Of a DNA stretch of 40,067 bases, positions 33,786 to 40,067 are shown in pieces (within the stretch, counting starts at the first letter, position 1; each line of letters opens with the position of its first letter). Origin of the DNA: Lachnospiraceae bacterium UBA7225 (GTDB lineage: Bacteria; Bacillota; Clostridia; Lachnospirales; Lachnospiraceae); the NCBI GenBank assembly GCA_002473385.1, contig DKTR01000074.1, positions 2,515-42,581 on the forward strand, given 5' to 3'. A model generated the notes under the pieces. It did no database searches, was not told where the DNA came from, and saw nothing but the letters and a program-made list of their open reading frames with translations. The position numbers and the translations under genes were made by a program.

Positions 33786-35000
33786 CTAATCCTGTGCTTT
33801 TATTTTCCGGTATTCCTCCGGTGTGTAACCATAAAACTTCTTAAATGCCCGTACAAAATAATTTGCGTCCCTGTAGCCCACTTTTCCGGCGATATCGCGG
33901 ATTTTATCGTCTGTCCGTGCAAGAAGCCGCTTTGCCTCAAACATCCTGCGCTCCGTCAGATAATTTGAGAAACTTTTTCCAAAATAATTTTTAAAGATGG
34001 AACTGAAATACGAGGAATTAAAGTAATATTTCTCCGCCACCGTTTCCAGTGTGATCTCCTCCATATAATGCTGATCCAGATATTCACGGCAGTGCTCCAG
34101 CACATCTACACCTTTTATTTCCTTCTGATAATGAATATTTTTCCCCAGCTCAATCAAAAAACTATATATACGGCGCCAAAGCGCACTGATTGTTTCCGAC
34201 TGGTATATTTGCATCAGCATTTCATCTGTTTTTTCCTTCATCTCTGCACTCATCATTGGTTCAAGCGCCTTTACAACAGAAAAAAGCAGCAGCATTACCG
34301 CGCGGCAGAGGGAAGATGGCGCCGGCAGCCTCTCCCCGTACACGGCACTTACGTTTTCTTTCATAAACTGATACGCAGCAAGAATATTATTCTGTTTCAC
34401 AAAGCTGATCACTGTATCCGCCTGCCCGGAAATATCGTTCATATCCCCACCCAGTCTCTCTTTTAAAAGACTATAATCACAGCAGTCACCCATTTCAAAA
34501 AAGCGATATTCCCACAGCATTTTCGCCTCTTTGTAAGCCTCTGCGCCTTCCTCATACATATTGGAATGACACGCACTTATATAGAACTTAAAGGAACAGC
34601 CTGGCAGGCTTCTCTCCAAAACTCTTTTCATATTTTCAAACCAGGCAGCGTCTCCCTTATTTTTCCCCAGTACCAGAATCGCATATAAATCCTTTATAGT
34701 CGTCCCAAAGGAATAAGATGATGACTGTATATAGTTCTTTATCGCAAACCGGAACTCCTGCCGGTTAAAATTTTCTGTCTCAGAAGAACGCTTAACACTG
34801 CACAAAAAAATCCAGCCTGCCTGCTCCATCGGAAAAATTTCCTTCACTCTGCTGCGCTTTTCAAATTCCGGATTTTCCACAAACTGCAGCATCAGATATT
34901 CCATATAAACGCTTTCGCTCTCCTTTAGCTGGCGCTTCATGGATTCCCGGTCCTTTCGCTTTGCCTGCTGTTCCTGTATATCGCCGCGCACTTTTTCCAT
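33786..35000 (-). CDS. Response regulator (YesN type), C-terminal part after a frameshift
   Basis: This frame supplies the central region and the AraC-type DNA-binding domain of a YesN-type regulator (404 residues as an open frame). The helix-turn-helix repeats are at the C-terminus: EEITLETVAEKYYFNSSYFSSIFKNYFG and DKIRDIAGKVGYRDANYFVRAFKKFYGYTPEEY. The frame overlaps the receiver-domain frame (34937-35341) in the -1 register. Joining them at the AAAAAG near 34993 gives a natural linker (KKAWKK then VRGDIQEQ), so an ancestral single gene of about 525 residues is evident. It could still be made from ATG 35000, with only a weak GAAGAAG ribosome site, or by ribosomal slippage. Confidence 0.8.
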   Translation of the reverse strand: MEKVRGDIQEQQAKRKDRESMKRQLKESESVYMEYLMLQFVENPEFEKRSRVKEIFPMEQAGWIFLCSVKRSSETENFNRQEFRFAIKNYIQSSSYSFGTTIKDLYAILVLGKNKGDAAWFENMKRVLERSLPGCSFKFYISACHSNMYEEGAEAYKEAKMLWEYRFFEMGDCCDYSLLKERLGGDMNDISGQADTVISFVKQNNILAAYQFMKENVSAVYGERLPAPSSLCRAVMLLLFSVVKALEPMMSAEMKEKTDEMLMQIYQSETISALWRRIYSFLIELGKNIHYQKEIKGVDVLEHCREYLDQHYMEEITLETVAEKYYFNSSYFSSIFKNYFGKSFSNYLTERRMFEAKRLLARTDDKIRDIAGKVGYRDANYFVRAFKKFYGYTPEEYRKIKAQD

Positions 35001-35341
35001 GCTTTTTTTACTTCTTCAATGTCCACCGGCTTAAGCAGATAGTCGGAAGCTCCATATTTTAACGCATCTTTTGCGTACTGAAATTCTCCATAGCCGCTCA
35101 AAATGATCACCGCTGTTTCCGGAAATCTCTCCTTTATTTTTTTCAGCAGCTCAACACCGTCCATCCCATCCATCCGGATATCCGTCACCACAATATCGCA
35201 TTCCAGTATCCCCATAACCTCCAGCGCCTGCTCCGCGCTCTCTGCTTCCACCAGCATATCGTCCGGATAGAGACGGTACAGCAGCCGGCTCAGCCCGCTT
35301 CGATGTTTCTTTTCATCATCCACGATCAGTATTTTAAACAT
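34937..35341 (-). CDS. Response regulator (YesN type), N-terminal receiver part before a frameshift
   Basis: The frame gives a complete receiver domain of about 115 residues: the acidic pair in ILIVDDEKKH, the phosphorylated Asp in DIVVTDIRMDGMDGVELL, the switch Ser in VIILSGYGEF and the Lys in YLLKPVD. After residue 118 (KKAWKK) the frame departs into a non-homologous tail of about 16 residues and stops at 34937. The DNA-binding part continues in the -1 frame at 33786-35000. An AGGAG site stands before ATG 35341. As it stands, the product would be a lone receiver domain. One base appears to be missing in the A5 run, either truly or as an assembly error. Confidence 0.85.
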   Translation of the reverse strand: MFKILIVDDEKKHRSGLSRLLYRLYPDDMLVEAESAEQALEVMGILECDIVVTDIRMDGMDGVELLKKIKERFPETAVIILSGYGEFQYAKDALKYGASDYLLKPVDIEEVKKAWKKCAAIYRNSRQSERTGNP

Positions 35342-35401
35342 TCCTTTATCTCCTGTTTTTCACGTATTTTCTGTATAAGATACACTGGAATTATATGCAA
35401 A

Positions 35402-35442
35402 AACCTGGATGACAAAAACAATCTGTTTCCGTCAGCCAGGTT
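35402..35442 (-). terminator. Terminator after infA
   Basis: On the minus strand AACCTGGCTGAC pairs with GTCATCCAGGTT with one mismatch, an inner AAACA/TGTTT pairing extends the stem, and a short T-run follows. It lies 28 bases after the infA stop and separates the ribosomal operon from the sugar-uptake locus. The remaining part of the 35342-35469 gap contains a TATAAT (minus strand, near 35390) that could be the -10 of the regulator gene, with no strong -35. Confidence 0.75.
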
Positions 35443-35469
35443 TTCTATGGATATAACTAAACTATTTTT

Positions 35470-35688
35470 TTATTTATCTCTCCAGATGATACGTCCCTTG
35501 GACAAATCATACGGAGAAAGCTCAATGGTTACCTTATCTCCCGGAAGGATGCGGATGAAGTTCATGCGCAGCTTTCCGCTGATATGTGCAAGCACAACGT
35601 GCTTATTTTCAAGTTCTACCTTAAACATTGCGTTCGGCAGTTTCTCCAATACTGTTCCTTCCACTTCAATTACATCCGCTTTCGACAT
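35470..35688 (-). CDS. infA: Translation initiation factor IF-1
   Basis: This 72-residue protein is the standard S1-fold IF-1: MSKADVIEVEGTVLEKLPNAMF, then HISGKLRMNFIRILPGDKVTIELSPYDLSKGRI. It binds the A site of the 30S subunit during initiation. Its ATG lies 23 bases inside the upstream KOW gene. In most Clostridia rpmJ and rpsM follow at once; here a terminator follows instead. Confidence 0.98.
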   Translation of the reverse strand: MSKADVIEVEGTVLEKLPNAMFKVELENKHVVLAHISGKLRMNFIRILPGDKVTIELSPYDLSKGRIIWRDK

Positions 35689-35941
35689 TTACAAACCTCC
35701 TGATCACTCGTCTGATATCTTCGTTTTTTATCTCTTTCTCTGACATATCCGCCAGCTCCTGCGGAACCACCCGCATCACCTGGACATGCTTCTTTTTTTT
35801 CTTTTTCGGCTTTTCTATGGGTTTTAACCGTCCGTCTGTCAGATAAACATATTCTTCGTCTGTCTTTAATATGACATAAAGCATGCCGGTATCGTGCCCG
35901 GCGCGCGACCATGCCAGCATCCCTGCCTCAAATCGATCCAT
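35666..35941 (-). CDS. KOW domain RNA-binding protein (L14e-like)
   Basis: ATG 35941 (MDRFEAGMLAWSRAGHDTGMLY) follows a GGAGGG site; the frame is open upstream to 35980, but that part lies inside map. The product is 91 residues. The first half is a KOW motif (AGHDTGMLYVIL) with the DGRLKPIEKPKKKKKKHVQ basic tail that often binds RNA. Short proteins of this type are regularly found between map and infA in Clostridia and resemble archaeal/eukaryotic L14e. The gene overlaps map by 14 bases and infA by 23 bases, so all three are tightly coupled. A ribosome-associated role is inferred. Confidence 0.88.
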   Translation of the reverse strand: MDRFEAGMLAWSRAGHDTGMLYVILKTDEEYVYLTDGRLKPIEKPKKKKKKHVQVMRVVPQELADMSEKEIKNEDIRRVIRRFVNVESGCN

Positions 35942-36701
35942 TCTTCCCTCCATGCAGAGTGAGAATTTCAGGTGCGCCATCAGTAATCAGAACGGTGTTT
36001 TCATAATGGGCAGACAGCGAACCGTCCTCTGTGACGACAGTCCAATCGTCATCCAGCCAGCACACATCATAACGTCCGGCGTTGATCATTGGCTCAATGG
36101 CTAGTGTCATGCCCGCCTGAAGCCGCAGTCCGCGGCGCTTCTGGGCAAAGTTTGGAATCTGCGGATCCTCATGCAGCGCCCTGCCAATGCCGTGACCAAC
36201 CAGATCACGCACAACGCCATAGCCAAAGCTCTCCGCATATGCGCCGATCGCTCCGGATATTTCATGCAGATGATGTCCGGCTCTCGCAAACTCAATGCCT
36301 CTAAAGAAGCTCTCTTCCGTAACCTGTATCAGCTTCGCTGCCTCCGGGCTGATTTCTCCCACAGCATGTGTGCGGGCAGCATCGGAATGAAACCCTTTAT
36401 AAATCAGTCCGGCATCCAGACTTACGATGTCCCCTTCTTTTAAAATATGTTTTTTATGCGGAATTCCGTGTACCACCTCGTCGTTGACAGACACACAGAT
36501 AGATGCCGGAAAACCATTGTAGTTCAGAAAGTTTGGAATGCAGTCAAGACCTCTGATCAGCTCTTCCCCGTAACGGTCGATGTCCTTTGTGGAAATTCCC
36601 GGCTTTATAAACTCGCCAAGCTTTTCGTGAACGATCTCCAGACGTCTTCCTGCTTCTCTCATAAGGTCTATTTCTTTTGGAGATTTAATTGTTACTGCCA
36701 T
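35928..36701 (-). CDS. map: Methionine aminopeptidase, type I
   Basis: This enzyme removes the N-terminal methionine from new proteins. The 257-residue product carries the metal and substrate ligands in the usual places: His in EVVHGIP, Asp in VSLDAGLIYKGFHSDAARTH (two Asp), His in VGHGIGRALHEDP, Glu in LAIEPMINAG and Glu in SAHYENTVLIT. It lacks the N-terminal zinc extension of type Ib/Ic forms. The start lies 2 bases after the adk stop, and the end overlaps the KOW gene. Confidence 0.97.
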   Translation of the reverse strand: MAVTIKSPKEIDLMREAGRRLEIVHEKLGEFIKPGISTKDIDRYGEELIRGLDCIPNFLNYNGFPASICVSVNDEVVHGIPHKKHILKEGDIVSLDAGLIYKGFHSDAARTHAVGEISPEAAKLIQVTEESFFRGIEFARAGHHLHEISGAIGAYAESFGYGVVRDLVGHGIGRALHEDPQIPNFAQKRRGLRLQAGMTLAIEPMINAGRYDVCWLDDDWTVVTEDGSLSAHYENTVLITDGAPEILTLHGGKNGSI

Positions 36702-36703
36702 AT

Positions 36704-37348
36704 TTACGCTCCTAATATCTGCACAATTGCTTCAAATACACGGTCCATTTCCATGGTACCGTCCACTGTTTTCAAAATACCCGCCTTTTCGTAGAAATCA
36801 ATCAGCGGCTGTGTCTGATCATGATATACATTCAGACGCTTCTGTACCGTTTCCGGCTTATCGTCATCCCTCAGAATCAATTTTTCCCCGCAGACATCAC
36901 AGATGCCCTCTGCCTTTGTCGGGTTAAACACCACATGGTAGGTAGCACCACATCCAAGGCACGCTCTTCTTCCGCCCATGCGCGTTACAATATTTTCATC
37001 CGGAACATTCACATCAATGGCATAATCGAGCTTATCGCCCTGTCTGCCCAGCGCTTCCTCCAGGCTCTCTGCCTGCGGAATTGTGCGCGGGAAGCCATCC
37101 AGGATATAACCCTTTTCGCAATCCGGCTGTGCAATGCGGTCCATCAGCATATCGATCACCAGCTCATCCGGTACCAGAAGCCCTTGATCCATAAATTCCT
37201 TTGCTTTTTTCCCTAATTCTGTCTCGCCCTTCACGTTTGCACGCAGGATATCGCCGGTTGAAACATGCGGAATTTCATATTTCTCCGCAATGCGCTTTGC
37301 CTGCGTACCCTTTCCCGCGCCGGGGGCACCCAACATTACAATCTTCAT
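36704..37348 (-). CDS. adk: Adenylate kinase
   Basis: Adk interconverts ATP, AMP and ADP. The 214-residue product has the P-loop GAPGAGKGTQAKRIAEKY, the AMP-binding segment STGDILRA, DGFPRTIPQAESLEE and the lid. The lid has the CLGCG / CDVCG cysteine pairs that bind zinc in Gram-positive forms. It lies between secY (66-base gap) and map (2-base gap), the normal position in the spc-type operon. Confidence 0.98.
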   Translation of the reverse strand: MKIVMLGAPGAGKGTQAKRIAEKYEIPHVSTGDILRANVKGETELGKKAKEFMDQGLLVPDELVIDMLMDRIAQPDCEKGYILDGFPRTIPQAESLEEALGRQGDKLDYAIDVNVPDENIVTRMGGRRACLGCGATYHVVFNPTKAEGICDVCGEKLILRDDDKPETVQKRLNVYHDQTQPLIDFYEKAGILKTVDGTMEMDRVFEAIVQILGA

Positions 37349-37414
37349 AACTGTTCCTTTCTTGCATAAACACAGTTAGTGTACCGCCTGTCCGAAAACA
37401 AACGGTACACTTCC

Positions 37415-38728
37415 TTATTCGCTTAAAAAGCCTTTGTAATTGCGGACTACCATCTGTGATTCAATCTGCTTGATCGTTTCGAGAATAACACCTACAATAA
37501 TGATAATAGATGTTCCGCCGAAGGATACATAAGCCTTAAACACACCGTTGAAGAAAATCGGAATCAGCACGACAATTGTCAGTCCAACTGCACCGATAAA
37601 CACGATGTAATTCAGAATCCTGTTCAGATAATCGGTCGTCGGCTTACCAGGACGGATACCCGGAATAAAGCCACCCTGCTTCTTCATATTGTCCGCCACC
37701 TCAATCGGATTGAAGGTAATGGATGTGTAGAAGTAAGCAAAACCAATAATCATCGCAATATAAAGAATAAGTCCGATGGAATATACCGGCTGACCGGGAT
37801 TAAACCAGTTATTCTGGTTCAGCGCCGCGAGAATCTTGCCGCCAACGCCGTCTGTAGACACGTTCAGTACGGATGCGATCATGCTCGGCATGCTGAACAA
37901 TGACTGTGCAAAGATAACCGGAATAACACCAGCCGTGTTTACTTTCAGAGGAATGAAAGTGGACTGTCCACCCATCATCTTCCTTCCCTGCATCTTCTTT
38001 GCATACTGTACCGGAATACGTCTTACCGCATCACTCAGTATAATAACAAAGACGATCGTAACTGCGATAACTGCCAGAATGATCAGAGCAGCCAGCGCAC
38101 CGCGTGCAATTGTCTTGCCCTTTATAAAGGTTTCATAAAGGGTACCGATGTCGCTCGGCACACGCGAAAGAATGTTAATCACGAGGACAATAGAAATACC
38201 ATTTCCTACGCCTTTTTCCGTGATCCGCTCACCAACCCACATTAAGAATGCAGAACCTGCCGTCCATGCCACAACCACTGTGATTCCTTTCAAAACATTG
38301 ATATCGGGAATCATGCCGCCTCTGCCAAATGCAACGGTCATTGCAGTAGCCTCAAGCAGTGCAAGTCCAACTGTAACGTAACGGGTAATATTGGTAAGCT
38401 TCTTTCTTCCCTCTTCCCCGTCCTTCTGCATTTCCTCAAGCTGCGGAATAGCAATCGTCAACAGCTGAATGATAATGGACGATGTAATGTACGGTGTAAT
38501 ATTCAGCGCAAAAATAGACAGGCGCTCAAAAGAACCGCCGGTGAAAGCACTGAAAAAGTTGAAGGCGCCTCCTGTCTGCTGCGCAAAAAATTGCGAAATG
38601 TATTCACGGTTGACACCCGGTACCGGAAGCTGAGAACCGAACCGGATGACAACGAGCATACCAAACGTAAATAGCAGACGTTTGCGGATATCCTTCACTC
38701 GAAACATGTTACGAAGTGTTTCTAACAT
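37415..38728 (-). CDS. secY: Protein translocase subunit SecY
   Basis: SecY is the channel of the Sec export system. The 437-residue, ten-helix protein shows LLFTFGMLVVIRFGSQLPVPGV near the N-terminus, ITPYITSSIIIQLL for helix 2, VVAWTAGSAFLMWVGERITEKGVGNGISI, the cytoplasmic loop PVQYAKK, PLKVNTAGVIPVIFAQS and the IPGIRPGKPTTDYL segment. Its ATG overlaps the rplO stop by one base (TAATG at 38726-38730), so translation is coupled to L15. Confidence 0.98.
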   Translation of the reverse strand: MLETLRNMFRVKDIRKRLLFTFGMLVVIRFGSQLPVPGVNREYISQFFAQQTGGAFNFFSAFTGGSFERLSIFALNITPYITSSIIIQLLTIAIPQLEEMQKDGEEGRKKLTNITRYVTVGLALLEATAMTVAFGRGGMIPDINVLKGITVVVAWTAGSAFLMWVGERITEKGVGNGISIVLVINILSRVPSDIGTLYETFIKGKTIARGALAALIILAVIAVTIVFVIILSDAVRRIPVQYAKKMQGRKMMGGQSTFIPLKVNTAGVIPVIFAQSLFSMPSMIASVLNVSTDGVGGKILAALNQNNWFNPGQPVYSIGLILYIAMIIGFAYFYTSITFNPIEVADNMKKQGGFIPGIRPGKPTTDYLNRILNYIVFIGAVGLTIVVLIPIFFNGVFKAYVSFGGTSIIIIVGVILETIKQIESQMVVRNYKGFLSE

Positions 38729-39171
38729 TAGATCACCTCTGCTTTTCCACCAAGTGCTTCTATTTTAGCCTTTGCGCTTTCACTGAAAGCATTCACCTTA
38801 ACGTTCAGCTTCTTAGTAAGTTCCCCGTTTCCAAGTACCTTTACGCCGTCTTTTGCACTCTTGATAACACCGGCTTCGATCAAGGTTTCGATCGTTACCT
38901 CAGTATCGTTATCAAATCTCTCCAGTTCGCTCACGTTGATTGCTTCGATATCCAGTGTATTTCTGTTTGTGAAGCCTCTCTTCGGAATACGTCTGTATAA
39001 TGGCATCTGACCGCCTTCAAAGCCCGGTCTCGGTGCTCCGGAACGAGCCTTCTGACCTTTATGTCCTTTGCCGGCTGTTTTACCGTTTCCTGAACCATGT
39101 CCGCGGCCTCTTCTGAAATTATCGCTTTGTCTGGAACCCTCTGCCGGTTTTAAGTTTGATAAATCCATCAT
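38728..39171 (-). CDS. rplO: 50S ribosomal protein L15
   Basis: The 147-residue product starts MMDLSNLKPAEGSRQSDNF and has the glycine-rich basic region typical of L15 (RRGRGHGSGNGKTAGKGHKG) followed by FEGGQMPLYRRIPKRGF. It binds 23S rRNA late in 50S assembly. It sits between rpmD (21-base gap) and secY (one-base overlap). Confidence 0.98.
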   Translation of the reverse strand: MMDLSNLKPAEGSRQSDNFRRGRGHGSGNGKTAGKGHKGQKARSGAPRPGFEGGQMPLYRRIPKRGFTNRNTLDIEAINVSELERFDNDTEVTIETLIEAGVIKSAKDGVKVLGNGELTKKLNVKVNAFSESAKAKIEALGGKAEVI

Positions 39172-39192
39172 GGCACCTCCTTATTCATTTAA

Positions 39193-39375
39193 TTAAATTT
39201 CTTCTACTTTTACTAAATGCTGTACCTGTTTTACCATGCCCTGTGTAGCTGCGTTGTTCGGAAGCTCAACAGATTTGTTCAGTTTTTTCAATCCAAGTGC
39301 AGCTACCGTTGCACGATGCTTCGGAATTGCACCGATCGTAGATTTTACTAAGGTTACTCTTACTTTATCTGCCAT
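39193..39375 (-). CDS. rpmD: 50S ribosomal protein L30
   Basis: A 60-residue bacterial-length L30: VRVTLVKSTIGAIPKHRATVAALGLKKLN and the C-terminal MVKQVQHLVKVEE. It lies 12 bases after rpsE and 21 before rplO, the standard order. Confidence 0.97.
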   Translation of the reverse strand: MADKVRVTLVKSTIGAIPKHRATVAALGLKKLNKSVELPNNAATQGMVKQVQHLVKVEEI

Positions 39376-39387
39376 TTTCTAATCCTC

Positions 39388-39897
39388 CTATGCGCGCACT
39401 TCTTCTACCGCTTTTCCGCGCAGTCTTGCAACTTCCTCCGGGGATTTAAGCTGTCTTAAGCCTTCCAGCGTTGCAAGAACAACGTTCTGCTTATTTCTGG
39501 AGCCGAGGGATTTTGTACGGATATTGCGGATGCCTGCCATTTCCAGCACATTACGTGCCGGACCGCCTGCGATAACACCGGTACCTTCCGGAGCTCTCTT
39601 GAGCACTACATGGGAACCGCCGAACTTTCCTTCAAAATCATGCGGGATACTTGCATTATCATCCAGCGCAACATTAATCAGATTCTTAGCAGCGTCTTCT
39701 TTTCCTTTACGGATTGCTTCCGGAATTTCTTTTGCCTTTCCTAAACCTGCACCAACATGGCCATTCCCATCGCCTACAACCACGAGAGCTGTGAACTTCA
39801 TGTTCTTACCACCCTTAACAACCTTGGTAACACGCTTAATAGACACTACTTTTTCATTTAATTCTAACGAATTAGCATCAATAATCTCACGTTTCAT
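39388..39897 (-). CDS. rpsE: 30S ribosomal protein S5
   Basis: The 169-residue product has the S5 double-stranded RNA-binding part (LNEKVVSIKRVTKVVKGGKNMKF, VGDGNGHVGAGLGKAKEIPEAI) and the C-terminal domain VLKRAPEGTGVIAGGPARNVLEMAGI. S5 helps translational accuracy and the helicase activity of the 30S entry site. The loop with KGGKNMKF is the known site of spectinomycin-resistance changes in this family; no such change is evident to me. AGGAGG stands before ATG 39897. Confidence 0.98.
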   Translation of the reverse strand: MKREIIDANSLELNEKVVSIKRVTKVVKGGKNMKFTALVVVGDGNGHVGAGLGKAKEIPEAIRKGKEDAAKNLINVALDDNASIPHDFEGKFGGSHVVLKRAPEGTGVIAGGPARNVLEMAGIRNIRTKSLGSRNKQNVVLATLEGLRQLKSPEEVARLRGKAVEEVRA

Positions 39898-39908
39898 GTG
39901 TCTACCTC

Positions 39909-40067
39909 CTAAAATTCCAGACCAGCTTCTCTTGCTGCATCTGCTAATGCCTGAATTTTCCCCTGATATATGAAGCCGCCTCTGTCAAAGACAACGGTCT
40001 TGATACCCTTCTCAAGAGCTCTCTCGGCAATTACTTTTCCTAAATATGCTGCTGCATCAACGTTATT
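39909..40067 (-). CDS. rplR: 50S ribosomal protein L18, partial
   Basis: The last 52 codons are present, ending with TAG at 39911-39909; the start is beyond the window. The visible part has AYLGKVIAERALEKGIKTVVFDRGG, FIYQGKIQALADAAREAGL and a final EF, the usual C-terminus of L18, the 5S rRNA-binding protein. It is 11 bases before rpsE, in standard order. Confidence 0.96.
   Translation of the reverse strand, partial: NNVDAAAYLGKVIAERALEKGIKTVVFDRGGFIYQGKIQALADAAREAGLEF

Noticed and set aside
34985..35000. Proven programmed -1 frameshift in the response regulator
   Set aside because: The A-rich AAAAAG could allow slippage, but the full seven-base slippery pattern is imperfect and no stimulatory structure was seen; a simple indel or assembly error is equally likely, so it is only raised as one option.

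Overview
The window looks like a chromosomal segment from a Lachnospiraceae-type Clostridium relative (Firmicutes). Three things point there: the gene order rplR-rpsE-rpmD-rplO-secY-adk-map-KOW-infA, an adenylate kinase with a four-cysteine zinc lid, and a valS T-box leader next to addB/addA and a murB-rapZ-whiA-HPr cluster. I do not name a species. Almost every gene is on the minus strand; the only convincing plus-strand gene is one AraC-type regulator. I saw no CRISPR array, tRNA, rRNA, prophage or insertion sequence.

From right to left, which is the direction of transcription: (1) 40067-35470 is the end of a ribosomal spc-type operon: partial rplR, rpsE, rpmD, rplO, secY, adk, map, a KOW RNA-binding protein and infA, closed by a terminator at 35402-35442. 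The usual continuation (rpmJ, rpsM, rpsK, rpsD, rpoA, rplQ) is absent. (2) 35341-25751 is a sugar-uptake locus: a YesN-type response regulator split by a one-base frameshift, a YesM-type sensor kinase, a solute-binding protein, two CUT1-type permeases and a large cytoplasmic carbohydrate-active enzyme that I cannot place in a named family. There is no ATPase gene, as is common when one shared ATPase serves several importers. (3) 25705-9220 is a long co-directional run starting at a near-consensus promoter and a T-box leader: valS, addB, addA, a GtrA-YfhO fusion membrane protein, murB, rapZ, whiA and an HPr-like protein. It ends at a terminator at 9220-9246. Gaps are 10 to 44 bases or genes overlap, so much of it may be one transcript.

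(4) 9201-5155 holds a MATE efflux pump, the deletion-riddled remains of a two-component system, then a translationally coupled pair: a secreted protein with an internal duplication and a membrane-anchored exonuclease/endonuclease/phosphatase-fold protein. (5) 5136-2394 is a divergent AraC regulator and mannitol-dehydrogenase/fructuronate-reductase-like gene. (6) 2197-1 holds a Methyltransf_32-type methyltransferase and a partial membrane-anchored protein of unknown function.

The observations most worth a second look are the HPr-like protein with Glu at the position of the phosphorylated His15 (Ser46 kept) in the same place as Bacillus crh; the frameshifted response regulator; the GtrA-YfhO fusion; the unplaced glycoside-hydrolase-like enzyme; and the possibility that the valS T-box also tunes DNA repair and cell-wall genes. 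I did not find anything I can confidently call an entirely new system.
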